A DNA stretch of 34,109 nt from Candidatus Altimarinota bacterium (GTDB taxonomy: Bacteria > Patescibacteriota > Gracilibacteria > BD1-5 > UBA6164), in assembly GCA_020631575.1 (NCBI GenBank), contig JAHDGX010000006.1, positions 1-34,109 on the forward strand, read 5' to 3'. Positions within the stretch are counted from its first letter, which is position 1, and every line of letters starts with the position of its first letter. The position numbers and the translations under genes were made by a program. Below, one piece after another: positions 18,619-28,615 of the stretch. The notes below the pieces were generated by a model that ran no database searches, was not told the origin of the DNA, and saw nothing but the letters and a program-made list of their open reading frames with translations.

Positions 18619-20070
18619 ATGACTTTAGATATACAAGCAATAGATAATAGAAAAACGGGGACGGTATGATTTTTTCGCTTCAAGAAATTTGATTCACAGA
18701 AATACTTAATTACAAGTGATGCATGAAAGTTTCACTTCCTGACTCATGATGATTTTAGACTTTTTTCAGTATGAGATGTGTCAGAACTAGCAAGTTATTC
18801 AGAACTTGTGAAAAAAGGATTTATACAAGATGAACATTATATTCATAAAATGTCTTGTAGTGTAGCATTGAAAAATCATTTTGTGTGAATGGGGCCTGCG
18901 CTTCATATGATAGTAATAACTCTTAGGTGTAATCATAAGTGTAGATATTGTCATGCTGCCGTGGCTCCTATGACAGCAAAAGAGTTTGATATGTCGAAAG
19001 AAACTGCTAAAAAAGTAGTTGATACCATCATGTACACAAATGCCCCAAGTTTTACTATAGAGTTTCAGTGATGAGAAGCTCTCGTGAACTATCCAGTTGT
19101 TCAATATGTGGTGGAGTATGCAAAAGATAGAGCGCAGCATCTCTCAAAACAGATCACTTTTTCTCTTGTTTCAAATCTTACTTTGATGACTGAGGATAAA
19201 CTGAAGTGGCTTCTGGATAACTGAGTAGATATATGTACGAGTCTTGATTGAGATGAAGTCTCGCATAATAACTCTCGAACATGATTTGATGGGAATAGTT
19301 TTGAGAAAGTGACGTATTGGATGAAGCGTGTGGATGAGGAGAAACAAAAACGTTGAATGTGAAAAGTATGAGCACTTCTGACAGCAACAAAGGAGACTCT
19401 TCCAAAGTATAAAAAAATAATTGACGTATATAGATCCCTTGGACTTGATGGGATATTTCTTAGATGGCTCAATCCGTATGGATTTGCTGCTGCTGACCTG
19501 CAAACTCTAGCCTATGAATCAGATGATTGGATTAGGTTTTATAAAGAGTCATTAGACTATATTATTGAGATTAATGCTTCAGGAGAATTTTTTAGAGAGC
19601 AAATTACTTCTGTGTATTTGCAAAAAATATTCAATGAATATGATCCTGCCTTTATGGATATACGAAATCCAAGTGGGATAGCAATAGGTTGAGTTGCGTA
19701 TAATTATGATGGAAAAGTATATGCAAGTGACGAATCAAGAATGCTTGGAAGAATGGGGATAGATGATTTTCTTATGACTGATATGCTCGACTCAGGAGAA
19801 GATACATATAAGGCAATGATGCAGAGTGATATTACAAAAATCGCGGTTCAGTCAAGTACTCTTGATGGCTTACCAGGGTATAATGATCATGTCTATAAGC
19901 CATACTTATGAGTAGATATTATTCATAACTTTAAAATGACAGGGAGTCTGTATGCTCCAATGGAAAAAGATGAAAAAATGAAGTTACAGATTGCTATACT
20001 TGATACCATTTTTGAAAAACTTCAAGATCCAAAAATCGAGAAGATATTTATGAGCTGGATAGGGAGATAA
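18619..20070 (+). CDS. hxsB: radical SAM maturase HxsB
   Basis: 483 residues. An N-terminal 90-residue substrate-binding-like region (FFRFKKFDSQKYLITSDAG) precedes the radical SAM core with CNHKCRYC (Cys104, 108, 111) and FQGGEALVNY (Gly151-Gly152 are consecutive TGA codons at 19069-19074). The C-terminal half keeps HxsB landmarks: IRNPSGIAIGG, YNYDGKVYASDESRML, LPGYNDHVYKPYLGVD. I recall these blocks carrying the SPASM cysteines in other HxsB proteins, but here the C-terminal 250 residues contain no cysteine at all. HxsB acts on HxsA-type His-Xaa-Ser repeat peptides; the exact chemistry is not settled. Confidence 0.85.
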
Positions 20071-20099
20071 GATTATGAGACCTTGTAAAGAGTTCTTGT

Positions 20100-20126
20100 T
20101 TGTAATTCAAGGAAAAGCATTATACT
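20100..20126 (+). promoter_or_regulatory. possible promoter of the precursor-peptide gene
   Basis: TTGTAA (20100-20105), 15 bp, TATACT (20121-20126) in the 90 bp gap between hxsB and the precursor gene, the largest gap in the locus. A separate promoter would let the substrate be made in excess of its enzymes, but the match is modest. Confidence 0.35.
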
Positions 20127-20160
20127 TAGCCTTATAAAGTACATTTAAAACTACTATATT

Positions 20161-20565
20161 ATGAAGAAAAAAGATAAATTTCCAAAACTTAAGAAATCAC
20201 TTAAGAATTTTCTTACAGATGAAAGTGGGAAAATCACAAAAAAAGATGCTTTATGATTATGAATAGGGGCTGCTATGATATGATCGATAGAACAAGTTTC
20301 TGCAGCACATTGTTCATCTTCAGGAGCTCATGGAAATAAAACTTATTCCTCTCCATGAGTATCACATGGAAATGATACTACATGGTGATCTAGAAATTTT
20401 AATATGACAGCCAATGGAATTCAATCATGTCAGCATGGAAGTGGTATTGTAAATGGGCATTACAGCTCCACTCCTTCTGGCCAATGAAATGCTAGATTTT
20501 CGTGACATGCAAATCATGGAAGTCATGGGAGTGGACACTGTAGTTGTTGAAGGGGGTGTTGGTAA
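20161..20565 (+). CDS. hxsA: HxsA-like precursor peptide, His-Xaa-Ser/Asn rich
   Basis: 134 residues in two parts. The leader (1-48) has a basic N-terminus, FLTDESGKITKKDALGLGIG and a hydrophobic stretch ending SIEQVSA, which resembles an export signal. The core (49-134) is rich in Gly, Ser, His, Asn and has five Cys. All nine histidines are in H-x-[S/N] motifs: HCS, HGN, HGN, HGS, HYS, HAN, HGS, HGS, HCS, ending SGHCSCGRGCW. This matches HxsA-family substrates, although classical HxsA has denser tandem repeats. Eight of its 22 glycines are TGA, so it is unrecognisable in the standard code. Likely modified by the radical SAM enzymes around it, then exported. Confidence 0.75.
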
Positions 20566-20582
20566 TTTTTAAAAAAAATATC

Positions 20583-21485
20583 ATGAAAAGCATACATTAT
20601 ATTATTGCAATGATTTTGTGTCTCATTATTGGTTTTTTAGGAGGATACTTTGTTTTTTACAAAAATAGTTTTGATAAGCAGAGCACACCTATCTTTATTC
20701 CTGAAGGGATAGGTGGTATTTCTAGTTCTATAGATAGTAACGTAGATGCAACTGTTATTCTCAATTCTCAATTACAATGAATTTTAGATGAGCAGAAAAA
20801 TACCGATTGAGAGCCTGAGTTAGGGCAAGCATTCTCTAATATAAAATATGCACTTAGAAACGATGCGATCAGTGATCAACATCTAAACTATTATGGAGTA
20901 TGAAACTCACTCTTGTTTTCAAGTATATCACAGCGAGATGAGTGTGATGTGTATCTCGAGAAGATCTCAACTCCTTCTCCTCAAAGATTTTATCAAGAGT
21001 GTATTTTTCAGTATTATCTGAAAAAATTACTAGAAAATAAGTGAAATTATGATGTTCCATCTGTAATTCTTGCGGAATATTCTATACTTAACAGTATATC
21101 AAACAAATCATGTAGTGTAGAGAATGACTTTCAATGTATGCTATTATTCAATAACGAAATGACTCGAGAAAAATTTCTCTCAGACATGCCTCAACTTATG
21201 ATTGATAAGTGATTTACGGTAAGTGATTTTCTCAGAAGTATCTCTCTTGTAAGTTATTGAATATATGTCTTTAATGATGATGTTCGAGATATTGATACGC
21301 TGGAAGAAGCTTTAAATTTATATTATGATGAAGCTCTTATTCAAAAAGCTGTCTATGAAAATCAATCCTCTTATTGTGATGAAATTAACTACGAACCAAG
21401 TCAAAAATATTGTAGAGATATTTTAAATAATGATACGCAAAAATACTTAGAACTTTTCAATAAATTTTATTCTCTCTCTGAATAA
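20583..21485 (+). CDS. single-pass membrane protein of unknown function in the Hxs locus
   Basis: 300 residues. One N-terminal membrane helix (about 4-27: IHYIIAMILCLIIGFLGGYFVFY) and a 270-residue, mostly acidic outer domain with eight Cys that could form disulfides (for example DECDVYLEK, CSVENDFQC and SSYCDEINYEPSQKYC). I do not recognise a family. Mostly helical composition without catalytic motifs. It sits between the precursor and the radical SAM series and could be an envelope partner of the secreted peptide; that is a guess from position only. ATG 20583 is preferred over a TTG at 20544 that overlaps the precursor gene. Confidence 0.6.
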
Positions 21486-21491
21486 GATTTG

Positions 21492-22646
21492 ATGAATACG
21501 GCATTTTACGTACATGTTCCATTTTGCCCATCTTGATGTAGGTTTTGTCATTTCTATATAAATGGGAAAAAACAAGAGTGATATGTAGAACTTCTTAAAA
21601 AAGAGTATAGTCTACGCTTTGGGGATACGGTTCAACAAGTATCATGCATACATATATGATGATGAACTCCAAATCTACTTTCAGAGCCTGAGCTGCAAGA
21701 ACTTCTCTCATTCTTACGCAAGACACTACTCTGATATAAAGAGTTTTCTATCGAACTCCATCCTGCTCTTTGTACTAAAAAGCAGCTAGATATACTCAAA
21801 GCATGATGAATAGATCGTATATCTTTTGGTATTCAATCCCTTGATTCATCGATTCTTGCGCACCATACAAGAGTATCAGGAAATTATGAGAAGCTTCACG
21901 AACTTGTCGCATATGCGAAAGAAATAGGAATTAAAAAGATAAATTTTGATTTCATATATGATCTCATAGGAGATAGCCTAAAAAATATTCAAAGGAATTT
22001 TGATTTTATAGAAACATGTAAACCTTCGAGCGTCTATTATTATAGGCTTAGGAGGTTTACAGAGCATCTAAAAAAGTATCATACATCAAATGAAAAACGT
22101 GCCTTTTGATACTATATGAAAGTGAAAAATAGCTTTCAGAAACTCTGATATACCCGTCTAAATAATGCGGTGTATTATGATCGCAGTCAACTATGATCCC
22201 AAGTCCCATTTTTATATGATGAAATTATATATGCTTCGAGACATAATCTTATAGGTATTTGAACTGCAGCTACATCGGAAATAGAAAACCATTTCACAAA
22301 AAATATATGCTCTTATGAAGAATATCAAAAATCATTATCTGAAAAAAACGTGCTTCTTCTTGATCAAGATTTCTCTATTGCTTCTAGTGCGCGTGTTTTA
22401 AATAGGCTCTATTTTTTCCTGCTTCAAAGATCTCAAGTAGAACTCTCGAGTTTTACCAGTATATTTTGAAATATGCTTGAACTCCAAGATGCTCTAAATA
22501 AGCTGCGAGATCATGATTTAGTTTCTGTCATAGACGAAGGGATATTTCGTCTTACTGAAAAGGGGCATTATTATTTTGATGAAAAGATATGAGATATACT
22601 ATTTAGTGATTATAGGGGGGAGTTTGAATTATTAAAAAAACTATAA
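21492..22646 (+). CDS. HemN/HemW-like radical SAM protein
   Basis: 384 residues. FYVHVPFCPSGCRFCHFY gives the cluster motif CxxxCxxC (Cys12, 16, 19) in HemN style. HIGGGTPNLLS has all three glycines as consecutive TGA (21657-21665). RISFGIQSLDSSIL, NFDFIYDLIGDSL and a C-terminal HemN_C-like domain (LNRLYFFLLQ) complete the pattern. The family includes coproporphyrinogen dehydrogenase, the heme chaperone HemW and methyltransferases. Its place inside a peptide-modification operon and its divergence make a role in this pathway more likely than heme synthesis. Six bases after the previous stop; the next gene starts immediately. Confidence 0.8.
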
Positions 22647-23246
22647 ATGAATTGTGATATTGTAGATTTTGATAGGTTTCTAAGCTCATGGATAGCAAAA
22701 AAGTATACTTCTACAAGTCTAGCTAAATATATTTTAGAAGAAAAAAAGCTATATCAGCGAATTACAACAGAGAAGGTAAGTCCAAATGGACCGGTACTTT
22801 CTAAAAATGATACCCACTTTTTAGATGTTATTGAGCCATGAGTTCGTGATATGGTGTTATATTTCATAGAATCTTTATGACTTATTACATATTGTTCTTG
22901 CCAGTGACACCAACACCTGTCATCACAAGAGAAGTGATATATTGATGAACGTTATATTAAGGTATTATTTCTTTCAAAAGATTCACGTGACACTATACAA
23001 AAAATCTTCCAACATATTATCGATACATATCCCTGAGATACTTCTATTATTCTTCCAAAAGTTTTAGCTTTTGATGAAAAATATAGTTGAAAACTTCTCT
23101 CTCAAGATAGTATTTATTGCCTTCAAATTAATTTTTCATCTGAAAAGAATAATGTGATTAAATATTTTGATGCAATAGAAAACGTGTATAATGAATTTCT
23201 AGATTACATGAAGATCTTTTTTGATACAAGGAAATGAAAAGAGTAA
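22647..23246 (+). CDS. unknown protein with a CxCxGH motif
   Basis: 199 residues, no membrane segment. I do not recognise a family. The most distinctive part is LITYCSCQGHQHLSSQEKGY (about 88-107), with two Cys and two His close together, a plausible metal site; RYIKVLFLSKDSRDTIQKIF follows. The C-terminus is a helix ending FFDTRK, a TGA glycine, then KE and TAA. Its start abuts the upstream stop (TAA-ATG). It overlaps the next gene by 13 bases, so it belongs to the same translationally coupled series. It may be a peptide-binding or accessory factor for the radical SAM enzymes. Confidence 0.6.
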
Positions 23247-24292
23247 ATCTATTTTTATGAATCAATGAATGGTGCAACCTAGATTGCAGTTATTGTAATG
23301 TTGTAAAATCACAAAAACAGCTCACTTTTGAAGACTGCAAGAAGGCATTTGTATATTACATCAAATTTTTCCCAGATGCTGAAGGGTATAATGTATTTTT
23401 TATGTGAGGAGAACCAATGTTGTCATACTCAGATATTCAAAAAAATATACTCTATCTTCGAGCACTCTGAGAAAGGATAGGAAAGCCAATTGATACCTTT
23501 ATGCCAACCAATGGAACCCTCCTATCAGAATCGCGATTAGATTTTTTTCGAAAATATAATCATCAAGTTTCTCTCAGTATCGACTCACTTGATCCAAGTT
23601 ACGATTATAGAAATATTCGTGATAGGGAAGATATCTCTTCGGTACCGGTACTGCTTAAGAATTTAAAACTATTTCAAAACTATAGTGATATACTCCGAGT
23701 AAAAATAGTAGTTATGCCAGATATGGTAGAGGGAGTCCTACATACATTTAATACTCTCAGAGAGTTATGATTCTCATTTATTAATATACAACCAGCGCAC
23801 TGAGTTTTATGGACTCAGGAAAGACAGAAAGCATACATAGGAGTATTACTTCAAACCAAGTTTATAGCTTCTGGAATTGAGAATCTGAAATCAACAACCT
23901 TAAAGTGATCTCATAGGAATGAAGATGATGGACCAAGGTTTATATGATGTGCTAAGTGAAGAAGTGAGATATTTATCGATTCTTATGGAGAAATATATGT
24001 ATGTGATGCTTTTCTCGCATACCCTTATGAGAAAAGGAAGAAATATGCACATGACAATTTGTTCAAGCCAAACTTTAATCAAAAAAAATTTGAAGAATAT
24101 CGTGACTGGAAATACTGTAATAATACGATTTTATGAGATGATAGTGATATTACTCACTGTGAAATCTGTGACGAAACAAAGTCTTGTTCTACTCTTTGTA
24201 ATGCGCTTCCAAATAATGATAGCGACTATGACAGAGATATACTAATGTCTAATTTTCACTTATATCGTAAACTTGATATGTTATGAATATAA
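23234..24292 (+). CDS. radical SAM protein with SPASM-like C-terminus
   Basis: 352 residues. The N-terminus NLFLGINEWCNLDCSYCN (Cys14, 18, 21) is a classic radical SAM site, then FFMGGEPMLSY (first Gly TGA), MPTNGTLLS and QVSLSIDSLDP. The C-terminal part has RFIGCAKGRSEIFIDSYGEI, VCDAF, and CEICDETKSCSTLCNA, enough cysteines for auxiliary iron-sulfur clusters as in SPASM peptide maturases. This is the best candidate in the locus for a full sactionine/AnSME-like modifying enzyme. The ATG lies within the 3' end of the previous gene and overlaps a TGA glycine codon there. Confidence 0.82.
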
Positions 24293-24996
24293 AGAAGAAA
24301 TATCAGATAATAGAAGGTATAGAAGAATTTTTTTTTAAGGAAGTAGAGGTCTTATTGATTCAAAAAGTTAAGGTATTACTAGAGAATACGATACACGATT
24401 ATGATGTGGAAGTGTGTATTTTTTATAGAGATGGATTACTTCACCCAAAATGTAAATTTCAAATTTTTACTGATAGTGAAGAATTACTCACTCAACTATT
24501 GCGACTTATAAGTATTGAAAATTATGATTTTCTACGATGAAAAAATCCCCTTAAATGAATCCAATTTGTTTTTAATAAAAATGGAAACATAATTGAATAT
24601 GCACTCAATCATGTTTCTTATACTAATGAAACAGTCATAGATATTTCCTATAAAACATTTATTTGAGAGCAGAGCTTAGTAAGAGAATACATACATAGAT
24701 TCCCAAAGAACTATATAAATGATATAGCTATCACAAGATTTCGAGATGTATTTTTGATTAAAGATATTATTCTTCTTCAAAAGAAATTTTTTGAGGAAAA
24801 AATCTCAAGCTGTTATTTATTTTTTGTCAGTAATTCTTATTTTCCTGATATATTTGAAAAAGAATTTGATATTGTGATCCCAGATTTCATAAAGTGATAT
24901 AATATGAAATGCTTTTGTATATGTATGAATAAAGCAGAACTGACGAGTAAAATACCAAGCAAATTTTCTCTCTACTTTTGAACCTATTGAATGTAA
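24283..24996 (+). CDS. unknown protein in the radical SAM operon
   Basis: 237 residues. No recognised domain. Helical N-terminus (EEFFFKEVEVLLIQKVKVLL), then mixed alpha/beta, with CFCICMN near the C-terminus. The gene overlaps both neighbours: ten bases with the upstream radical SAM gene, and its TAA shares an A with the next ATG (TAATG). The strict packing implies a stable stoichiometric role with its neighbours. It could be another peptide-recognition or scaffold subunit, but nothing in the sequence proves this. Confidence 0.55.
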
Positions 24997-25898
24997 TGCT
25001 GAACATATTTTCTACTAAAAAATGAGCAATCATAAAGATAGTCTATGGATGTAATCATAGATGCTATTTCTGTCATGAACGAGAAAATATATATTCGTAT
25101 AATTTTAAAAATATACATCTAAGTGACTTAGATACTATATATGAGTGGATCAGAGAAAATGAGTTTGATTATATAATTATTTCGTGAGGAGAGCCAACAC
25201 TTCATCCTGATCTAGTGAAGATTATCTTGTATTTTCAGGAAAGAGATATACACATAGTTATGGTAAATAATGGGAGCCGATTGCATACTCATGATTTTTC
25301 AAAAGTAGATCCAAATAAAATGACTTTTTATATATCATATCATGGCTTAGAAGAAGAGTATAATGATATTACTGAGAGCACAGACTTTCAGCAAGTCAGT
25401 GAGAATATAAGTCTTATTTCAAAACAGTTCCCAGAAGTGATTTTGAGGTATGTAGTAAATAAAAAAAATACTCAGACCTTCCATGAATATACTCGTTATG
25501 TTTTTGAAAATTTCCCAGATGTATATTTAGAATATGTACTGGTTGAAGATTTGAGATATTCACATGTACAAGAGACGTATATTCCACTTACAGAGTTTTA
25601 CAAGCTAGTGTTTCAATATATAAAACATGATAAAGTACTTCTAGATGGTTGAGCAGCTTGCTTCTCTCCATACCTTTTTCAGCATGCACGTAATAAATTT
25701 GATCCTCTTGTAAATACGATGCTTGGACTAGTTAAAAAGACAAAACAGGGAGAGCTAGTATATAACATAAAGCAGATACTTTCTGATGAGAATATAAAAA
25801 GTCATTGGAAAAAATGTAAGAGCTGTGTACAGTATGATTATTGCCATGGATTTGATACAGATTATATAAATAAACACTCATGAAACGACTCGGTTTAG
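24996..25898 (+). CDS. radical SAM protein with C-terminal Cys cluster
   Basis: 300 residues. Core motif VYGCNHRCYFCHE (Cys19, 23, 26), then IIISGGEPTLHPDLV (the first Gly of GGE is TGA) and VMVNNGSRL. The C-terminal region has GGAACFSPYLF and, further on, WKKCKSCVQYDYCHGFD, a C-x2-C-x5-C arrangement suited to an auxiliary cluster (twitch/SPASM-like). The closest kind appears to be small peptide-modifying radical SAM enzymes; the substrate is presumably the locus precursor. After HS a TGA glycine and NDSV precede TAG. The next gene starts inside this tail. Confidence 0.78.
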
Positions 25899-26683
25899 AT
25901 ATAGAACTCACTAACATATGTAATGCTACATGTGCTATTTGTGATAGAAAATCTATGGAACTTCAGGGACTCTGAACTATGACAGATGAGGTATATGATG
26001 CTATACTTAAAAAATGAGTCCCATATCTTAAAATTATGAGTTTTTGATGAATTTGAGATCCTTTTCTAGATAAAAATTTTTGGTCACGAATTTCTCTGCT
26101 TCTTCAAGAAGTAGAGAAACAATGAAGAAAGTATGATCTCCATATCTTTGTGTATTCTAAAATGCAAAATATGTCCGAAACAGACTTTTTGCAAATAAAA
26201 GAAATCCAAGATTTAGGATATAATTTTACTTTTTATTTATCAATTTTTACCTTTCGTAGGAAATACTATAGCATGCTAACAGGGTTATCGTATGATCAAT
26301 TTCAAAAGAATTTTGACCTCTTGAGAAAATCATGAGTCAATTATAAGATTAACTTTACTCTTACAAAGTATGGAGTAGATGAACTTCCATATCTTATAAA
26401 AAACTTTTCGAACTATCAAATAGAGACTATTCATGATTTTAGATGAGAGATAGATACCGATGCATATCTTTTTGAGAATATGAAAGATATAGATTTTTCA
26501 GCTCGTCAGAGCAATGTTCCTAATGATTTGTTAGTATCTTCTTTTTCTATTACACATACTGGAGAGTTTCGGTATACTGATGAGGACAGTAGAAGAGATG
26601 TAAAGATATGAAACATTACAGAGATAGATTTCAAACAAGCAGCAGATATATATGCTAACCTTGCCTCAAAATGAGCAGCATAA
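25880..26683 (+). CDS. radical SAM protein, short form
   Basis: 267 residues. LDIELTNICNATCAICDR (Cys14, 18, 21) opens the protein and FGGIGDPFLDKNF takes the place of the GGE motif, as in several radical SAM subfamilies with GG-x-G-[ED]-P. The protein ends soon after the barrel with a segment (TGEFRYTDEDSRRDVKIGNI) resembling the strand before a SPASM domain, but without its cysteines, so it probably has only the SAM cluster. Overlaps the gene before by 19 bases and the gene after by 13. Its stop follows a TGA glycine by two codons. Confidence 0.75.
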
Positions 26684-27645
26684 TAGATATACAAACCTTA
26701 GAATTTGATGTTTCAAATAAATGCGGGAATACCTGCCAGGGATGTTATCATAATAAAATTATAACAGAAAATACTACCTCTCCAGAACATTTCAGCACAT
26801 ATATATCAAAGTTTTTTGAAATAAATCAGAGAGAAAAACTCGATAGTTTCGCTCTATACTGATGAAACATACTTGAAAATAATAATCTCATAGAATACTT
26901 ACGGGTACTTCAAGATTATAATCATAGTATCTCAGAGTATTTGTTCTCGACAACGTTTTGAGAGTATACACTGGCTGCAAAAGCAAATCAAAAATATCTC
27001 TTGGGAGAATTCTTTTCATGAAAGAAGTTTATTTTTCAGTACTTTTTTCATCCTGATTATGTTGAATCGTACATAGAATCTTGCAGGGATCTCATATCTC
27101 ATCAATATCAGACTCATATATTTTTTTCTGTGCAGCTTGTTGAAGTTGAGAAGCAGTATATAGTACACTTGTGTAAGTCTCTGAGGAAATTCTTTGTGAG
27201 TATTGGATGTAAGAGAAAAGAAGATTTAGAATCTATAGAACGCTGCGTTGTATCTGCCATACGTGACAGGACAAGAACAGAAAATTTAGAAATTTCTATA
27301 GGAAGTTATACGTTCCTCATTATGGTGCTTCACCCTGTCAAAAAAGAGCAGTGACGTATCAGCTCTGTATGTGGAGATTCATGCTCTTTTTATAGCTCAT
27401 CGTCTATCCTATCAAATAATATGTTTACTTCGAGCATGCTGTCTATTGAGTATGATGGAGCAATAAATTTTCACAATCCTAATTGTATTGCGAGCTTACA
27501 AAAAATATGTAATATTATGGAAGATGATGATCAGATTTCAGAGAAACTTCATAAGTTTTACTGATTTCTAGGTCAAAATGTGAGAGATAATCCCAAACTC
27601 ATAGATGCATGTAATGGCTGTTTGAAACATAATCTAAAAAAATAA
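26671..27645 (+). CDS. divergent radical SAM-like protein
   Basis: 324 residues. The cluster motif is intact: FDVSNKCGNTCQGCYH (Cys18, 22, 25). However, the usual GGE is GGN (ALYGGNILEN, both Gly TGA), and later barrel motifs are hard to trace. The C-terminal half is Cys-rich (SSVCGDSCSFYSS, NPNCIASLQKICN, ACNGC), suggesting further metal binding. It may be an active but unusual enzyme, or a non-catalytic subunit. The intact CxxxCxxC argues against simple decay. It starts inside the previous gene at ATGAGC. Confidence 0.7.
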
Positions 27646-27649
27646 TATA

Positions 27650-28615
27650 ATGCAAAAAACAGCGTACTTACAACTTCATAGAATCTGTGATCAAGATTGT
27701 ATTTTTTGTGCGCAGCCTACTAATGGAAAATATCTGAATTTTTCTGAGATTAGTGATCAAATTGATTATTATATTTTACAGTGATATACGGGGATAATAT
27801 TTTCTGGGTGAGAACCTACTATGAGTCCGTATTTTTTTGATACTATTTCATATTGTAGAGAAAAAAATATTTCTATGCGAATACTTACAAACGGCCATAT
27901 GCTCGCAGATGCAGATTTTGCTCGCAGGTCTATTGACGCGTGACTGAGCTCTTATCATATTTCTCTTCACTCTCATGTCGAGACTATACATGACGCAATG
28001 GTAAAAAAGTCATGAAGTTATCGCAGAAGTCTTGAAGCCATGACAAATATCCTTCGTCTAGGATGAGACTTAACAATTAATATAACAATTAACAGTTACA
28101 ATGTAACATACTTTCCTAAAATGATCTCTTTCTTTCTTAAAAACTTTCCAAAGATAGACGGATTTATAGTAAATAATCTAGAAACATCGCAAATAACAAG
28201 CACTTACTTTTGAGTTATTGCAGATTTACAGGATATCAAGAAGATAATTATACCAACACTTGATTTAATTGTTGCATCATGAAAGGAGGTTCGTGTTGAA
28301 CGAGTGCCGATGTGTTATATGAGATGATACGAACACTTAAGCGTTGACGTAGAGTATACCATTTTAGGAGACGAGAAATACCTACACTATCTCGATGATA
28401 CGACAACTTCAGGAGTCTTAGATAGTTCTACTCATAGCGCTGATTACACGTATTGATCAGCATGTAAAGCATGTGATCTAAAAAAAATCTGTTCAGGTAT
28501 TGTTTGAATTTGAACTCACTATAAGGAAAGTGATTTATATACTCAAAAAGTTAGCAAAGATGAGCTAGACTCCATCATATTTCTATCAAAGAAATATCTT
28601 CACAGATCTTACTAG
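27650..28615 (+). CDS. radical SAM protein, possible HxsC counterpart
   Basis: 321 residues. LQLHRICDQDCIFCAQPTNG (Cys13, 17, 20) followed by IIFSGGEPTMSPYF (second Gly TGA) and ILTNGHMLADADFARR, then SLHSHVETIHDAMVKKSG and ITINSYNVTYFPKM. The CxFCxQP opening, the TNGhxxAD segment and the HD-containing loop are features I associate with HxsC, the second radical SAM enzyme of His-Xaa-Ser systems. A C-terminal SACKACDLKKICSG may hold an auxiliary cluster. It ends the plus-strand series with TAG; its last 33 bases overlap the prepilin peptidase gene on the other strand. Confidence 0.75.

Noticed and set aside
19101-19503. Overlapping minus-strand open frames inside hxsB
   Set aside because: They are antisense to the radical SAM core; composition is Ser/Phe/Leu-rich, as expected for antisense of A/T-rich coding DNA.
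20544-20582. TTG start for the membrane protein after the precursor
   Set aside because: It lies inside the precursor's last codons in another frame; ATG 20583 directly begins the membrane helix.
21492-22646. Assignment as a housekeeping heme-synthesis enzyme (HemN/HemW)
   Set aside because: The motifs fit the superfamily, but the operon context and divergence do not support a specific heme role, so only the superfamily is named.
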